From: Heterotrichella gracilis
Lineage: Eukaryota; Sar; Xanthophyceae; Tribonematales; Xanthonemataceae
Assembly (NCBI GenBank): GCA_032358255.1
Contig: JAULBX010006664.1
Coordinates: 248,001-312,000 of the forward strand
Direction: 5' to 3'
Length of the DNA: 64,000 nt
A program made the translations under genes and the position numbers. Numbering within the stretch: position 1 is the stretch's first letter; each line of letters starts with the position of its first letter. Shown here in pieces: positions 16,221-25,431 of this stretch. The notes beneath the pieces are model-generated. The model had not been told where the DNA came from, ran no database searches, and saw only the letters and a program-made list of their open reading frames with translations.

Positions 16221-18638
16221 CTAGCTTCCACAAGCTTCACAATCCTCTGGATTGTCAAGTGAGCAGCTTAGTTGTGCTTGTTGTTCTTCAAAGGTAAGGA
16301 TGTGTCCTTGTCCTCTGTCTACTAACAATTGGTCTTCGTTTCCTAGTATTAAAGATGGTTGTGTTAACGCATCCTGGTCTACTGTAAACTTAATAGCATC
16401 TGCTGCTGCTTTTGTACGTAAGTAATACATACCGGTTTTTAAACCTTTTTTCCAGCTGTAGAAATGTGCTGAGCTCATTTTTGCAAAGTTAGCGTCTTGT
16501 ATAAACAAGTTCAACGATTGGCTTTGGTCAATATAAGCGCCACGGTCTGCAGCCATATCAATTATGGTACGTTGTTTAATTTCCCAAACTGTTTTGTAAA
16601 GCTCTTTTATGTTTGCAGGAATCTCCGGAATGTTTTGTACCGAACCGTTTGCAGCAATAATTTTGTTTTTAAGGCTGTCGTTCCAGATACCAAGTTTCAC
16701 TAAATCGCGTAATAAATGTTTGTTTACTACCACAAACTCTCCGCTTAATACACGGCGGGTGTAAATGTTGCTGGTGTATGGTTCAAAACATTCGTTATTA
16801 CCTAAAATTTGCGATGTAGATGCTGTTGGCATTGGCGCTAATAATAATGAGTTACGTACACCGTATTTCATTACTTCTTCGCGTAATGTATCCCATTCCC
16901 AACGTGAGCTTGGTTTTACATTCCACATATCTTGTTGGAAAATTCCTTTAGAGATAGGTGAGCCTGCATAGGTTTCGTAAGGACCTTCAACTTTTGCAAG
17001 ATCTTTACTTGCTGTTAAAGCAGCGTAATAAATAGTTTCAAAGATCTCTGAGTTTAATTTCTTCGCTTCGTCACTTTCAAAAGGGTAACGCATTAAAATA
17101 AATGCATCGGCTAAACCTTGCACTCCTAAACCAATTGGGCGGTGACGTAAATTAGATTTACGTGCCTCAGGAATTGGGTAGTAGTTACGGTCAATGATCT
17201 TATTTAAGTTAATGGTAGCGTGGTAAGTAATTTCAAATAATTTATTGTGATCAAATGTATTTGCTTTTTCATCTACAAAACGTGGTAAAGCAATAGATGC
17301 TAAATTACAAACAGCAACTTCGTCAGCACTTGTGTACTCAATAATTTCAGTACATAAGTTACTAGACTTAATGGTACCTAAATTTTGTTGGTTTGATTTT
17401 GAGTTAGCAGCATCTTTAAATAACATGTAAGGATTGCCGGTCTCAATTTGTGCTTCAATAATTGCAGCCCACAATTCGCGTGCTTTAATTTGTTTGCGGA
17501 ATTTTCCTTCGGCTTCGTATTTAGTGTACAATGCTTCAAACTCTGCGCTATGGCAATCGCTTAAGCCTGGGCACTCGTTAGGGCACATTAAACTCCATTC
17601 GCCTTCAGCTTCTACGCGTTTCATAAAAAGATCCGGGATCCAAAGCGCAGTAAAAAGATCGCGTGCGCGCATTTCTTCTTTACCGTGATTTTTACGAATA
17701 TCCAAGAAATCATAAATATCGGCATGCCATGGCTCTAAATAAACAGCAATAGAACCTTTGCGTTTTCCACCACCTTGATCAACGTAACGGGCAGTTTCGT
17801 TATATACTTTTAGCATTGGTATAATACCGTTGCTGGTGCCGTTGGTGCCTTTAATATAAGAACCTGTTGCACGTACATTATGAATATTGATACCGATACC
17901 ACCGGCACTTTGAGAAATTTTAGCGCACATTTTTAAGGTATCGTAAATACCATCAATGCTATCGTCTTTAACCTGTAATAAAAAGCAAGAACTCATTTGC
18001 GGTTTTGGCGTACCCGCGTTGAATAAAGTTGGTGTGGCGTGTGTGAACCAACGTTCGCTCATTAAATTATAAGTACGTATTGCAGATTCGATATCGTTTT
18101 TATGGATACCAACTGCTACGCGCATGATCATGTGTTGCGGGCGTTCAGCAACAAAGCCATTCATCTTTAATAAGTAAGAGCGTTCTAATGTTTTAAAACC
18201 AAAATAATCGTAACCAAAATCACGGTCGTATATAATAGACGAATCTAAAGTATGAGCATTGTTAACTACGATCTCGTAAACATCGTCTGCAATTAACGAA
18301 GCATGCAAACCTGTTTTAGGATCGATGTAGTTATGTAATGCCTCTATCGTTTTAGAAAAAGACTTGATCGTGTTCTTATGCAAGTTGCTAACCGCAATGC
18401 GGGATGCTAACTGTGCATAATCAGGGTGACGGGAGGTTAAACCCGCTGCAGTTTCAGCTGCAAGGTTATCCAATTCAATGGTGGTAACGCCATCGTACAC
18501 ACCATCAATTACTTTTTTAGCTACAAGGATCGGGTCAACATGAGCCGGTTCTAAGCCGTAGCTTAGCTTTTGAATGCGAGCGGTGATCTTGTCAAATTTT
18601 ACCGACTCGCGAGTGCCATCTCTTTTAATTACAAACAT
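16221..18638 (-). CDS. nrdA: Ribonucleoside-diphosphate reductase, alpha subunit
   Basis: The 805-residue enzyme reduces ribonucleoside diphosphates to deoxyribonucleotides with the beta subunit encoded upstream. The first 90 residues are an ATP-cone ([16 protein letters not shown]), the site for dATP/ATP activity control. The catalytic barrel holds SSCFLLQV (first redox Cys), SNLCTEI (thiyl-radical Cys) and [11 protein letters not shown] (Tyr pair of the radical path). The C-terminal tail ends [11 protein letters not shown], a CxxC that passes electrons from thioredoxin or glutaredoxin. Length and motifs fit class Ia. It is complete. Confidence 0.97.
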   Translation of the reverse strand: MFVIKRDGTRESVKFDKITARIQKLSYGLEPAHVDPILVAKKVIDGVYDGVTTIELDNLAAETAAGLTSRHPDYAQLASRIAVSNLHKNTIKSFSKTIEALHNYIDPKTGLHASLIADDVYEIVVNNAHTLDSSIIYDRDFGYDYFGFKTLERSYLLKMNGFVAERPQHMIMRVAVGIHKNDIESAIRTYNLMSERWFTHATPTLFNAGTPKPQMSSCFLLQVKDDSIDGIYDTLKMCAKISQSAGGIGINIHNVRATGSYIKGTNGTSNGIIPMLKVYNETARYVDQGGGKRKGSIAVYLEPWHADIYDFLDIRKNHGKEEMRARDLFTALWIPDLFMKRVEAEGEWSLMCPNECPGLSDCHSAEFEALYTKYEAEGKFRKQIKARELWAAIIEAQIETGNPYMLFKDAANSKSNQQNLGTIKSSNLCTEIIEYTSADEVAVCNLASIALPRFVDEKANTFDHNKLFEITYHATINLNKIIDRNYYPIPEARKSNLRHRPIGLGVQGLADAFILMRYPFESDEAKKLNSEIFETIYYAALTASKDLAKVEGPYETYAGSPISKGIFQQDMWNVKPSSRWEWDTLREEVMKYGVRNSLLLAPMPTASTSQILGNNECFEPYTSNIYTRRVLSGEFVVVNKHLLRDLVKLGIWNDSLKNKIIAANGSVQNIPEIPANIKELYKTVWEIKQRTIIDMAADRGAYIDQSQSLNLFIQDANFAKMSSAHFYSWKKGLKTGMYYLRTKAAADAIKFTVDQDALTQPSLILGNEDQLLVDRGQGHILTFEEQQAQLSCSLDNPEDCEACGS

Positions 18639-19022
18639 ACGCCAGGTTTTTTTATTAGTTTTTTGAGTTTATTGAAAAATTTCTTTTTGCATCATATATA
18701 GTATACACACCTAAAGGACCGTGGAGATAGTATGTAGAGGTAATATTTTGCATTTATTGTGATTTTTTGGTTCTAACAAGTTACAGTGTATTTTTTCGTT
18801 TAAGATTTTTATTTTTTCTATTCTATTAACAACACTTTGTTACTTGCTTTGAACTCTGTTTTTTTAATATCCTTTTATTCTCTTTTCTTTATTTTAACGC
18901 TGGGTTTACATAACACAGCTTTTTTTTAATTTTTGGGGCTACAATTCCCATCCGGGGTGTAAGTCCGGTCCAGTCTAAAGTTACTAAGGTTTGGGGGGGA
19001 ATTTTAGCTAATTAATATTAAA
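18639..19022. other. Intergenic region between nrdB and nrdA with a GC-rich block
   Basis: The 384-base gap is long for an operon. Most of it is very AT-rich, but 18938-18999 stands out: GGGGCTACAATTCCCATCC, then GTAAGTCCGGTCCAGTC and a GGTTTGGGGGGG run. Closer to nrdA, 18689-18704 (GCATCATATATAGTAT) resembles an NrdR box at about 12 of 16 positions. I see no coding frame. Confidence 0.5.
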
Positions 19023-19994
19023 CTAAAAATCTTCGTCCAGGTTAAAGTGGTTGTTTTCCTCCTTATTATTCATAACACCGGCCTTTTGATATTCGGCCAC
19101 GCGTTTTTCAAAGAAGTTGGTCTTGCCCTGTAACGAGATCATTTCCATAAAGTCAAACGGGTTTGACGCGTTATAGAATTTAGGACAGCCAAGGGAAACA
19201 AGTAAACGATCGGCGCAGAACTCAATGTATTGACACATAAGGTCTGCATTCATACCAATTAGTTTTACAGGAATAGCATCTACCACAAATTTTTTCTCGA
19301 TCACTACAGCATCGGCAATAATTTTGGTAACCTGTTCCTTCGGTAATTGGTTCTTAAGATGGTGCGAGTAGATCATACAAGCGAAATCGCAATGTAAGCC
19401 TTCGTCGCGGCTAATTAATTCGTTGCTAAAAGTTAAACCCGGCATTAATCCACGTTTTTTTAACCAAAAGATAGAGCAGAAAGATCCTGAAAAGAAGATA
19501 CCTTCTACAGCGGCAAAGGCAATTAAACGCTCGGCAAAAGAACCGTTGTTTATCCAACGCAGCGCCCAATCGGCTTTTTCGCCCACGCAAGGCACTGTAT
19601 CTACAGCATGTAATAAATGTGTTTTTTCGGCTGGGTCTTTAATATATGTATCTATTAATAAAGAGTAAGTTTCTGAGTGGATATTCTCCATCATGATCTG
19701 GAAGCCGTAAAAACAACGGGCTTCAGGGTATTGTACCTCATTTAAGAAGTTAATGGCCAGGTTCTCGTTAACAATTCCATCGCTGGCAGCAAAGAAAGCA
19801 AGTACATGCTTAATAAAGTGACGTTCGTTATCGTTTAATTTGTTATTCCAATCAGCCGTATCTGAAGAAAGATCAATTTCCTCTGCCGTCCAAAAGCTGG
19901 CTTCGGATTTTTTGTAATATTCCCAGATGTCTTTATACTTTATAGGAAAAAGTACAAATCTATCTTTATTCTCGACTAAAATGGGTTCTGTCAT
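19023..19994 (-). CDS. nrdB: Ribonucleoside-diphosphate reductase, beta subunit
   Basis: The 323-residue subunit carries the di-metal centre that makes the radical for NrdA. Ligand motifs are visible: DTADW near residue 47, [13 protein letters not shown] (Glu, His and the radical Tyr), [10 protein letters not shown] (Glu just before) and RDEGLHCDF (Glu and His). The C-terminal tail [14 protein letters not shown] is the usual NrdA-docking peptide. The Tyr in HSETYS is present, so it should be a tyrosyl-radical enzyme of class Ia. It lies upstream of nrdA, the reverse of the E. coli order. Confidence 0.96.
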   Translation of the reverse strand: MTEPILVENKDRFVLFPIKYKDIWEYYKKSEASFWTAEEIDLSSDTADWNNKLNDNERHFIKHVLAFFAASDGIVNENLAINFLNEVQYPEARCFYGFQIMMENIHSETYSLLIDTYIKDPAEKTHLLHAVDTVPCVGEKADWALRWINNGSFAERLIAFAAVEGIFFSGSFCSIFWLKKRGLMPGLTFSNELISRDEGLHCDFACMIYSHHLKNQLPKEQVTKIIADAVVIEKKFVVDAIPVKLIGMNADLMCQYIEFCADRLLVSLGCPKFYNASNPFDFMEMISLQGKTNFFEKRVAEYQKAGVMNNKEENNHFNLDEDF

Positions 19995-20213
19995 AACAAA
20001 TGCTTAATTAGGTGTTTTATATATTAATATTTTTTAAAATTCTCGAATTACAAACATCATCAAAAAATCCCCCAAAACGAATATAAATGAATTAACATGA
20101 TGCCCTAGTTTTTAACATGTCAATATCCCCTGAAAAAGTTGATAACCCTCAATTTGGTTGATTTACAGGGCTATAATAAAAACGTAAAAATTTCCAAAAA
20201 ATTATTTGTGAGA

Positions 20214-20960
20214 ATGAAAAATGTTTTAGTAGTAGGGGGCCAAAAACGACTTAAAACAGCAAAAAAGGGGATAGCTATTGCATTACAAGCCAAAAAACAG
20301 CGATTTTTTAAAGGAAAGCTAACCCGGGCTGTAACTTTTTTTAGTAATTTTCGTAAAAGTAGCAAAACCCATTTCGTGTACGGTAAAGAATTGATAACCC
20401 TGATCACTAAAAATGATAAAGCAGCCATAAGAACGCTGTTTGAAAAATACTATGGCAAAATGGGTTCAATTGCCGTTCGTTACTGCAAAAGCCAGGCGCA
20501 AGCCGCCGAGGCCATTAACTTTGGTTTTAATACTTACATAAGCAAACTACAGCAAAATCGTAATGCACAAATGGTAGATATAGATGCTACTTTTGAGCCC
20601 GATTTTATAAAAGCCTGCGCCTCTTTCGTAAAGGGTATTAGCAGCGAGTATTATGTGGCCAGCACGGTTTACGCATCGGGTTCGACCAACAAAAATTATG
20701 ATCTGTTTGAGACTAATGAGTTTATAGACTTTGCTTCAATTGACAATGATGTTTTAATAAGATCTTTACAGCAGTTAGTTCCATCGCAGCGATTAGTTAT
20801 TAATTTGCATGTGATAGATGGCTATACTTTAGAAGAAACAGCAAATATTATTGAAGCCAGTTTACAAACGGTAAAAAGCAGCTTAGAAAAAGCGCGATAT
20901 AACCTGCAAAAGAATGTAGAGAAGTGTTATAAAACCATGAAAAATGAGCAGCCACTTTAA
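20214..20960 (+). CDS. Divergent ECF-type RNA polymerase sigma factor
   Basis: The C-terminal part is a clear sigma-4 helix-turn-helix (LVPSQRLVINLHVIDGYTLE, then ETANIIEASLQTVKSSLEKA). Before it, LFEKYYGKMGSIAVRYCKSQ fits sigma-2, but the rest of sigma-2 is degenerate. I use the ATG at 20214. Other possible starts are TTG at 20139, GTG at 20376 and TTG at 20391. The late starts would remove a very basic extension (KNVLVVGGQKRLKTAKKG and on) that ECF factors normally lack. The gene overlaps the next by 17 bases, which suggests a sigma and regulator pair. Confidence 0.7.
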   Translation: MKNVLVVGGQKRLKTAKKGIAIALQAKKQRFFKGKLTRAVTFFSNFRKSSKTHFVYGKELITLITKNDKAAIRTLFEKYYGKMGSIAVRYCKSQAQAAEAINFGFNTYISKLQQNRNAQMVDIDATFEPDFIKACASFVKGISSEYYVASTVYASGSTNKNYDLFETNEFIDFASIDNDVLIRSLQQLVPSQRLVINLHVIDGYTLEETANIIEASLQTVKSSLEKARYNLQKNVEKCYKTMKNEQPL

Positions 20961-21618
20961 TTACGAAATAGAGGAGCGCAACATGCGTAACCAGCTAAAA
21001 GAGCTGGAGCTTTCTTTTAAAGAAGAAGCATGGCTTAATTACGAAGAGTACGCCAAACAATTTCAGAGTGTACATAAAACACAACTAATACCCAATTTTA
21101 ATTTTGCTTTAAACCGTACCTTAATATTACCGATCGTATTTGGCGGTATCATTATCTTATTTTCGTTCTTACTTTTTAATTTTATAAATATTAAGAATAC
21201 AAAGACCAAACAGGAAGTAACAGAAGTTAAAGCGCCGGTTACTACTGTAAAACCAAAACCTGAGCCTAAAAAACAAATGTTAGTTCCGGTTAAAAAAGAA
21301 GAAGTACCAACTCAGGAAAATGCACTCGCAACAACTAGTATGGTTGCAACAAATACGCTAGCCACAATGCCTGTTACCAATACAACTACCTTTACGGCAA
21401 GAACAATGCCTCAAACTGCACCAACCACTACTTATGCAGCAGCAGTTGTTACAAATACAGTTACACAAGATACCCAGTTAACCAATTCAGTTCCAACCTA
21501 CACTTTTGCGCCAAAAAAACGAAAGAAAAAAGGTAGTGCCGAGGTGCTTGAATCTATTGCAACACCTATTAGTTTACCAACGGTAACACAAGAGGAAGCA
21601 GAGCCGGAGTTGAGGTAG
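20944..21618 (+). CDS. Single-pass membrane protein, possible anti-sigma partner
   Basis: The 224-residue protein has a charged cytoplasmic N-terminus (1-55: NMRNQLKELELSFKEEAWLN), one transmembrane helix (about 62-82: TLILPIVFGGIIILFSFLLF), and a Thr/Pro/Val-rich periplasmic part of low complexity (about 90-224). Its start lies inside the sigma-factor gene. That position, and the small cytoplasmic domain next to one helix, are what one expects of an anti-sigma factor in Bacteroidota. No zinc-binding HxxxCxxC is present. The pairing is inference. Confidence 0.65.
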   Translation: MSSHFNYEIEERNMRNQLKELELSFKEEAWLNYEEYAKQFQSVHKTQLIPNFNFALNRTLILPIVFGGIIILFSFLLFNFINIKNTKTKQEVTEVKAPVTTVKPKPEPKKQMLVPVKKEEVPTQENALATTSMVATNTLATMPVTNTTTFTARTMPQTAPTTTYAAAVVTNTVTQDTQLTNSVPTYTFAPKKRKKKGSAEVLESIATPISLPTVTQEEAEPELR

Positions 21619-21700
21619 AAAACTACAAAATTTATTGTTTTATTATTTCTCTTCTCACTTTTTTGCTTGATCAAAAAAGTAAGCAAAAAAATCAAGGCTT

Positions 21701-21830
21701 CTTAAAATTTCACTAAAAATCTTCATTTTCAAGCCGGCGATTTAAGCGCTTCGCGAGAGGCAAAAATCGCCTTCGTGCAAGCAAAACTCCTTTTGAAAAT
21801 GAAGATTTTTTTAACGTGAAATTTTAAAAG
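21701..21830. repeat. Fold-back element with arms of 33-41 bases
   Basis: The left arm (21701-21733) runs TTAAAATTTCACTAAAAATC and on to CTTCATTTTCAAG. The right arm (21790-21830) is its imperfect reverse complement, TTTTGAAAATGAAGATTTTT and on to AAATTTTAAAAG. Inside lies a second, nested stem: GGCGATTT (21736) with AAATCGCC (21764). The RNA or single strand would fold into a long two-level hairpin. No transposase is linked; it resembles a non-autonomous MITE-like repeat. Confidence 0.75.
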
Positions 21831-21914
21831 GCCGCTGCACTTTGTGTGCTTACGCGTAAAGACTTACTATACGAGAAGTTTATTCTTTGTGCGCTTCGTG
21901 CCTTCATTGTATAC

Positions 21915-21945
21915 TTTGTGGTTAAACTTTTGAATACTACCTTTA
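21915..21945 (+). promoter_or_regulatory. Promoter of the truncated haemoglobin gene
   Basis: TTTG (21915-21918), a 19-base spacer, then TACCTTTA (21938-21945) match the Bacteroidota promoter with one mismatch. The ATG follows 4 bases later, so the mRNA should be leaderless or nearly so. Confidence 0.55.
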
Positions 21946-21949
21946 CAAA

Positions 21950-22303
21950 ATGGATATTAAAAGCAGGGAAGATATAGAGCGTTTGATAAATGCTTTTTAC
22001 ACAAAATTATTAGAAGTAGAAGAGATAAAACCTGTGTTTGCGGGTATCGATTTTCCGGCGCACGTACCACACATTGTTTCTTTTTGGAGTCTGGTGTTGT
22101 TGGACGAAGAGGGGTACAAAACAAATGTATTTGATAAACACATTAACCTGCCAATAAAAGCGCACATGTTTGATGTTTGGCTGGGTATCTGGATAAAAAC
22201 AGTTGACGAATTATTTGAAGGCGAAACAGCGGAGTTGGCCAAACAACGCGCTACTTCGTTAACCTATACTTTTAAATCAAAATGGGAAACAATTAAAAAA
22301 TAA
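21950..22303 (+). CDS. Group III truncated haemoglobin
   Basis: The 117-residue protein fits the 2-on-2 globin fold of group III: AFYTKLLEVEEIKPVFAGI (helix B and E), HVPHIVSFWSLVLLDEEGYK, then LPIKAHMFDVWLGIW, whose His is the proximal haem ligand, then a C-terminal helix. Group III globins bind O2, NO or peroxide. Their roles in Bacteroidota are usually tied to nitric-oxide or redox stress, which is not shown here. It lies 16 bases upstream of the phosphoethanolamine-transferase-like gene, so the two may be co-transcribed. Confidence 0.88.
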   Translation: MDIKSREDIERLINAFYTKLLEVEEIKPVFAGIDFPAHVPHIVSFWSLVLLDEEGYKTNVFDKHINLPIKAHMFDVWLGIWIKTVDELFEGETAELAKQRATSLTYTFKSKWETIKK

Positions 22304-22319
22304 TTTTAAATTTTTTTCT

Positions 22320-24041
22320 TTGAGATTTAAACCCGATAAAACTCTTCTGCAAACCTTATTATTTTTAATAACGGTGTTTATCATTTCATGCCTGCCGCTT
22401 TTTTTAGGTTTCTTTTTAAAAAAGATCAATCCACAGGAGTATGGTTTAATAACAGGGCATAAAGAAGATCTTGAGATCACGTATAAAGAGATCTTATTTT
22501 TCTTTTCTGTAATGATAGCATTTTTTATACTGTCGGTTTCTTTCAGGCATGTAAAAAACAAAACACTAAAAGGCGCATTTATCTTTTTTGGCTCTTTATA
22601 TTTATTTGCAAGTTGTTTTATTATTTTGGTTGATGTTGTTTATTATCTTATTTTTAGCTGTCGTGTAACATTTTCTGCTGTTCAAACCATTCTTAACACT
22701 AATCCTGATGAAGTTGCGGGTTTTGTAAAATTATATTACTCGCCCGGAAAAATAATTGCCATTCTTTTCTTTATTGTTTTTATAACATTTATAATTTTTA
22801 AGCGTGCATGGTTAGTTCACTTATTTTCAACGCGCGCTTTTTTTACCGTTAGTTTAGTGCTTACACTTTTTGGCATTGCTGATTTTGGACAGGTAGCGTA
22901 CTCAAAAAGCAATGGGCCGCATAATGTGAGATATTGGGATGTTTTAATTGGAGAATACAATGAATATAAAGAGTTTAACCGCCGTCTTATTGCAGAAAAA
23001 AATGATCAAAATTTTTCAAAAGAAGACAATGGTTTTTTTGAAAAAGATACATTGCAAAAAACATTTGTACTTGTTGTATCTGAATCGTTAAGCAAAAAAC
23101 ACATGAGCCTGTATGGCTATCCACGCATTACAACGCCTAACTTAGATACCAATACAAGTATTTTTAAATTTAATAATTGTGTTACTCAATCTGCCTTAAC
23201 CATTGAAGCAGTGCCGGGCATGTTTTTTGGTTACCTTTCTAAAAAGATCAATTTAATAACACTTCTAAATAAATTAAATTACGAAACTTCGTGGATCTCT
23301 AACCAATCAGGATGGGGTAAAGGCGATCGTACAATAGTTCTTTTATCGCAACTCTGTAAAAAAAATATTTTTATGGATGCCATGGCCGATAACGATAAGG
23401 CAAATACGAGTTTGCATTACGATGAAGATGTTATTAAAGAATTTTCTGATGAGCTTGGCAGGCCTTCAAAACGTTCAAAATTTATTGTATTACATTTAAT
23501 GGGTTGCCATTTTGAATATGAAAAACGTTACCCTGTAAATAGGAATTTTTTCAGATCAAAAGCTCCTTTAAATTTGGCTGTTAATGATGGACATGTACAA
23601 AATATTATTAATTGCTACGATAATTCTATGCATTATCATGATTCGGTGATAAACCAGGTGCTAAAAATATTTTCAAAACACAGTAATGGCAAAAACGCAT
23701 CACTGGTATTTTTATCCGATCATGGCGAAGAGTTATATGAAAACCGCAATTATGCTGGGCATGGTTATCCTCCAACTAAAGTTACAGCCGAAATCCCTTA
23801 TTTTGTTATGCTTTCAGATGGATTTAAAAAAAGCTATCCTTTTATTGAGAACGTTATAAAAAAACGCAGTCATACACCTTATAGCTCGCTTAATAACTTC
23901 TATACTTTTCTTCATTTATTAAATATTGGTTCTAAAGAACATGAAACTAGGATCCAGAATCGCGGTTTTTTTAGCACTAAATACGACAGCACCTTGCCGC
24001 GGTTGGTAATGCAAATAGATTACAGTAAGATGGATCACTAA
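22320..24041 (+). CDS. EptA-like phosphoethanolamine transferase (sulfatase family)
   Basis: The start is TTG at 22320. The 573-residue protein has five transmembrane helices in its first 195 residues and a periplasmic alkaline-phosphatase-like domain (about 235-560). Motifs: VLVVSESLSKKHMSLYGYPR (metal-binding Glu), CVTQSALT (the Thr or Ser that carries the phosphoryl group lies here), HLMGCHFEYEKRYP, and FLSDHGEELYE plus GHGYPP (metal ligands). These match Kdo2-lipid A or heptose phosphoethanolamine transferases, which modify lipopolysaccharide and reduce its negative charge. The exact target is not given by sequence. Confidence 0.85.
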   Translation: MRFKPDKTLLQTLLFLITVFIISCLPLFLGFFLKKINPQEYGLITGHKEDLEITYKEILFFFSVMIAFFILSVSFRHVKNKTLKGAFIFFGSLYLFASCFIILVDVVYYLIFSCRVTFSAVQTILNTNPDEVAGFVKLYYSPGKIIAILFFIVFITFIIFKRAWLVHLFSTRAFFTVSLVLTLFGIADFGQVAYSKSNGPHNVRYWDVLIGEYNEYKEFNRRLIAEKNDQNFSKEDNGFFEKDTLQKTFVLVVSESLSKKHMSLYGYPRITTPNLDTNTSIFKFNNCVTQSALTIEAVPGMFFGYLSKKINLITLLNKLNYETSWISNQSGWGKGDRTIVLLSQLCKKNIFMDAMADNDKANTSLHYDEDVIKEFSDELGRPSKRSKFIVLHLMGCHFEYEKRYPVNRNFFRSKAPLNLAVNDGHVQNIINCYDNSMHYHDSVINQVLKIFSKHSNGKNASLVFLSDHGEELYENRNYAGHGYPPTKVTAEIPYFVMLSDGFKKSYPFIENVIKKRSHTPYSSLNNFYTFLHLLNIGSKEHETRIQNRGFFSTKYDSTLPRLVMQIDYSKMDH

Positions 24042-24099
24042 AACGTATAGTTTTTTGTTCTCTTATTTATCCTTAATTTTAGCTTTCTAAAATCGTAAA

Positions 24100-25386
24100 A
24101 TGTCACAAACTACAAATATAAATACGTTTCAAAATACATTAGATGCAGCAAGGGAGCTGGATAATAATGATAAGCTTAAAAGTTACAGACAACAGTTTTT
24201 TATGCCACAGCATAACAACCAGGATGTTGTTTATTTTACCGGTAACTCGTTGGGCCTTCAGCCAAAAACAACATTAAGTTATTTGCAGCAGGAATTAAAC
24301 GACTGGGCAAAATTTGGTGTTGAAGGACATTTTTTGGCAAAGAATCCTTGGCTTTCATACCACGAATTACTTACCGATAAAATGGCAAAACTGGTTGGCG
24401 CGTTACCAAAAGAAACGGTAATGATGAACCAACTTACAGTTAACCTGCATTTATTGATGGTGTCGTTTTACCGCCCAACAAAAACACGGTTTAAAATTTT
24501 ATGCGAAGCAAAAGCTTTTCCAAGCGATCAATACGCTTTGCAATCGCAATTAAAATTTCACGGGTATAATGTAGAGGATGCTTTAATAGAAATTGAGCCG
24601 CGAAAAGGAGAGTATCATATTCGTCACGAAGATATTTACGAGGCTATCGAAAAAAATAAAGATTCCTTAGCACTTATAATGATAGGTGGTGTAAATTATT
24701 TTTCGGGGCAGGTATTTGATATGAAAGCTATTACAGAAGCAGGTCACAAAGCAGGCGCTGTTGTGGGTTTTGATCTGGCGCATGCTGCGGGAAATCTAAA
24801 ATTAGAGCTTCATAACTGGGGGGTAGATTTTGCGGCCTGGTGCAGTTATAAATATTTGAATAGTGGCCCGGGTGCCGTTGCAGGTGCCTTTGTACACGAA
24901 AAACATTTAAAAAATACCGATCTGCCACAGTTTGCAGGTTGGTGGGGGCATGAAAAAGAAACCCGTTTTTTAATGGATAAAAAATTTGTACCCATGCAAA
25001 CCGCCGAGCGCTGGCAAATGAGCAATGCCCCGGTTTTAAGTATGGCTGCCTGCCGCGCCAGTCTTGATATTTTTGATGAGGTGGGGATGGATAAATTAAT
25101 TGAAAAAAGCAAAAAATTAACTGCTTATCTGGAGTTTGTGATTGAAGAAGTAAACAAGAAAAAAAATAATTGCTTGCAAATAATTACACCCAAAGAGAAC
25201 CGTGGTTGTCAGTTATCAATTGTAGCAAATGGCTACGGAAAACCGTTATATAATCAACTTATTGAGAGCGGTGTTATACCCGATTGGCGCGAACCTAATG
25301 TTATTCGTTGTGCTCCTGTGCCCCTTTATAACTCGTTTCAAGACGTTTATCGATTTGGCAGCATTTTAACGAATTTGCTTAAGTAA
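24100..25386 (+). CDS. kynU: Kynureninase
   Basis: The 428-residue PLP enzyme hydrolyses kynurenine to anthranilate, or 3-hydroxykynurenine to 3-hydroxyanthranilate, with alanine. Signature blocks: VVYFTGNSLGLQP near the N-terminus, VGFDLAHAAGNLKL (PLP-ring Asp) and FAAWCSYKYLNSGPGAVAG, where the Lys of SYKYLNSGPG forms the Schiff base. Near the C-terminus, NVIRCAPVPLYNSFQDVYRF is typical. No other kynurenine-pathway gene is in the window, so whether it serves NAD synthesis or tryptophan breakdown is open. A possible promoter lies at 24055-24081. Confidence 0.95.
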   Translation: MSQTTNINTFQNTLDAARELDNNDKLKSYRQQFFMPQHNNQDVVYFTGNSLGLQPKTTLSYLQQELNDWAKFGVEGHFLAKNPWLSYHELLTDKMAKLVGALPKETVMMNQLTVNLHLLMVSFYRPTKTRFKILCEAKAFPSDQYALQSQLKFHGYNVEDALIEIEPRKGEYHIRHEDIYEAIEKNKDSLALIMIGGVNYFSGQVFDMKAITEAGHKAGAVVGFDLAHAAGNLKLELHNWGVDFAAWCSYKYLNSGPGAVAGAFVHEKHLKNTDLPQFAGWWGHEKETRFLMDKKFVPMQTAERWQMSNAPVLSMAACRASLDIFDEVGMDKLIEKSKKLTAYLEFVIEEVNKKKNNCLQIITPKENRGCQLSIVANGYGKPLYNQLIESGVIPDWREPNVIRCAPVPLYNSFQDVYRFGSILTNLLK

Positions 25387-25401
25387 AAGCGATAAAATCG
25401 T

Positions 25402-25409
25402 TATATTTG
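25402..25409 (+). promoter_or_regulatory. Bacteroidota -7 element for the SpoIIE sensor gene
   Basis: TATATTTG matches TAnnTTTG exactly and sits 22 bases before the ATG. The nearest TTTG (25374-25377) is 24 bases upstream, a little far for the -33 box. Confidence 0.5.
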
Positions 25410-25431
25410 ATACCCACGTTTATAATGTAAC

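Larger units (their letters stand above)
21619..21949. other. Intergenic region rich in dispersed-repeat sequence
   Basis: The gap holds a TTTTTTGCTTGATCAAAAAA stretch common in Bacteroidota intergenic DNA, the fold-back element (21701-21830), and a run of CTTTGTG-like units (about 21837-21925) that ends in the globin promoter. Confidence 0.6.

Noticed and set aside
18943-18956. CTACAATTCCC motif in the nrd gap
   Set aside because: It looks like a vertebrate promoter motif by chance; no bacterial meaning.
24055-24081. Possible promoter for kynureninase (TTG, 16 bases, TAATTTTA)
   Set aside because: The spacer is short and the -7 box has a mismatch; too weak to list as a feature.
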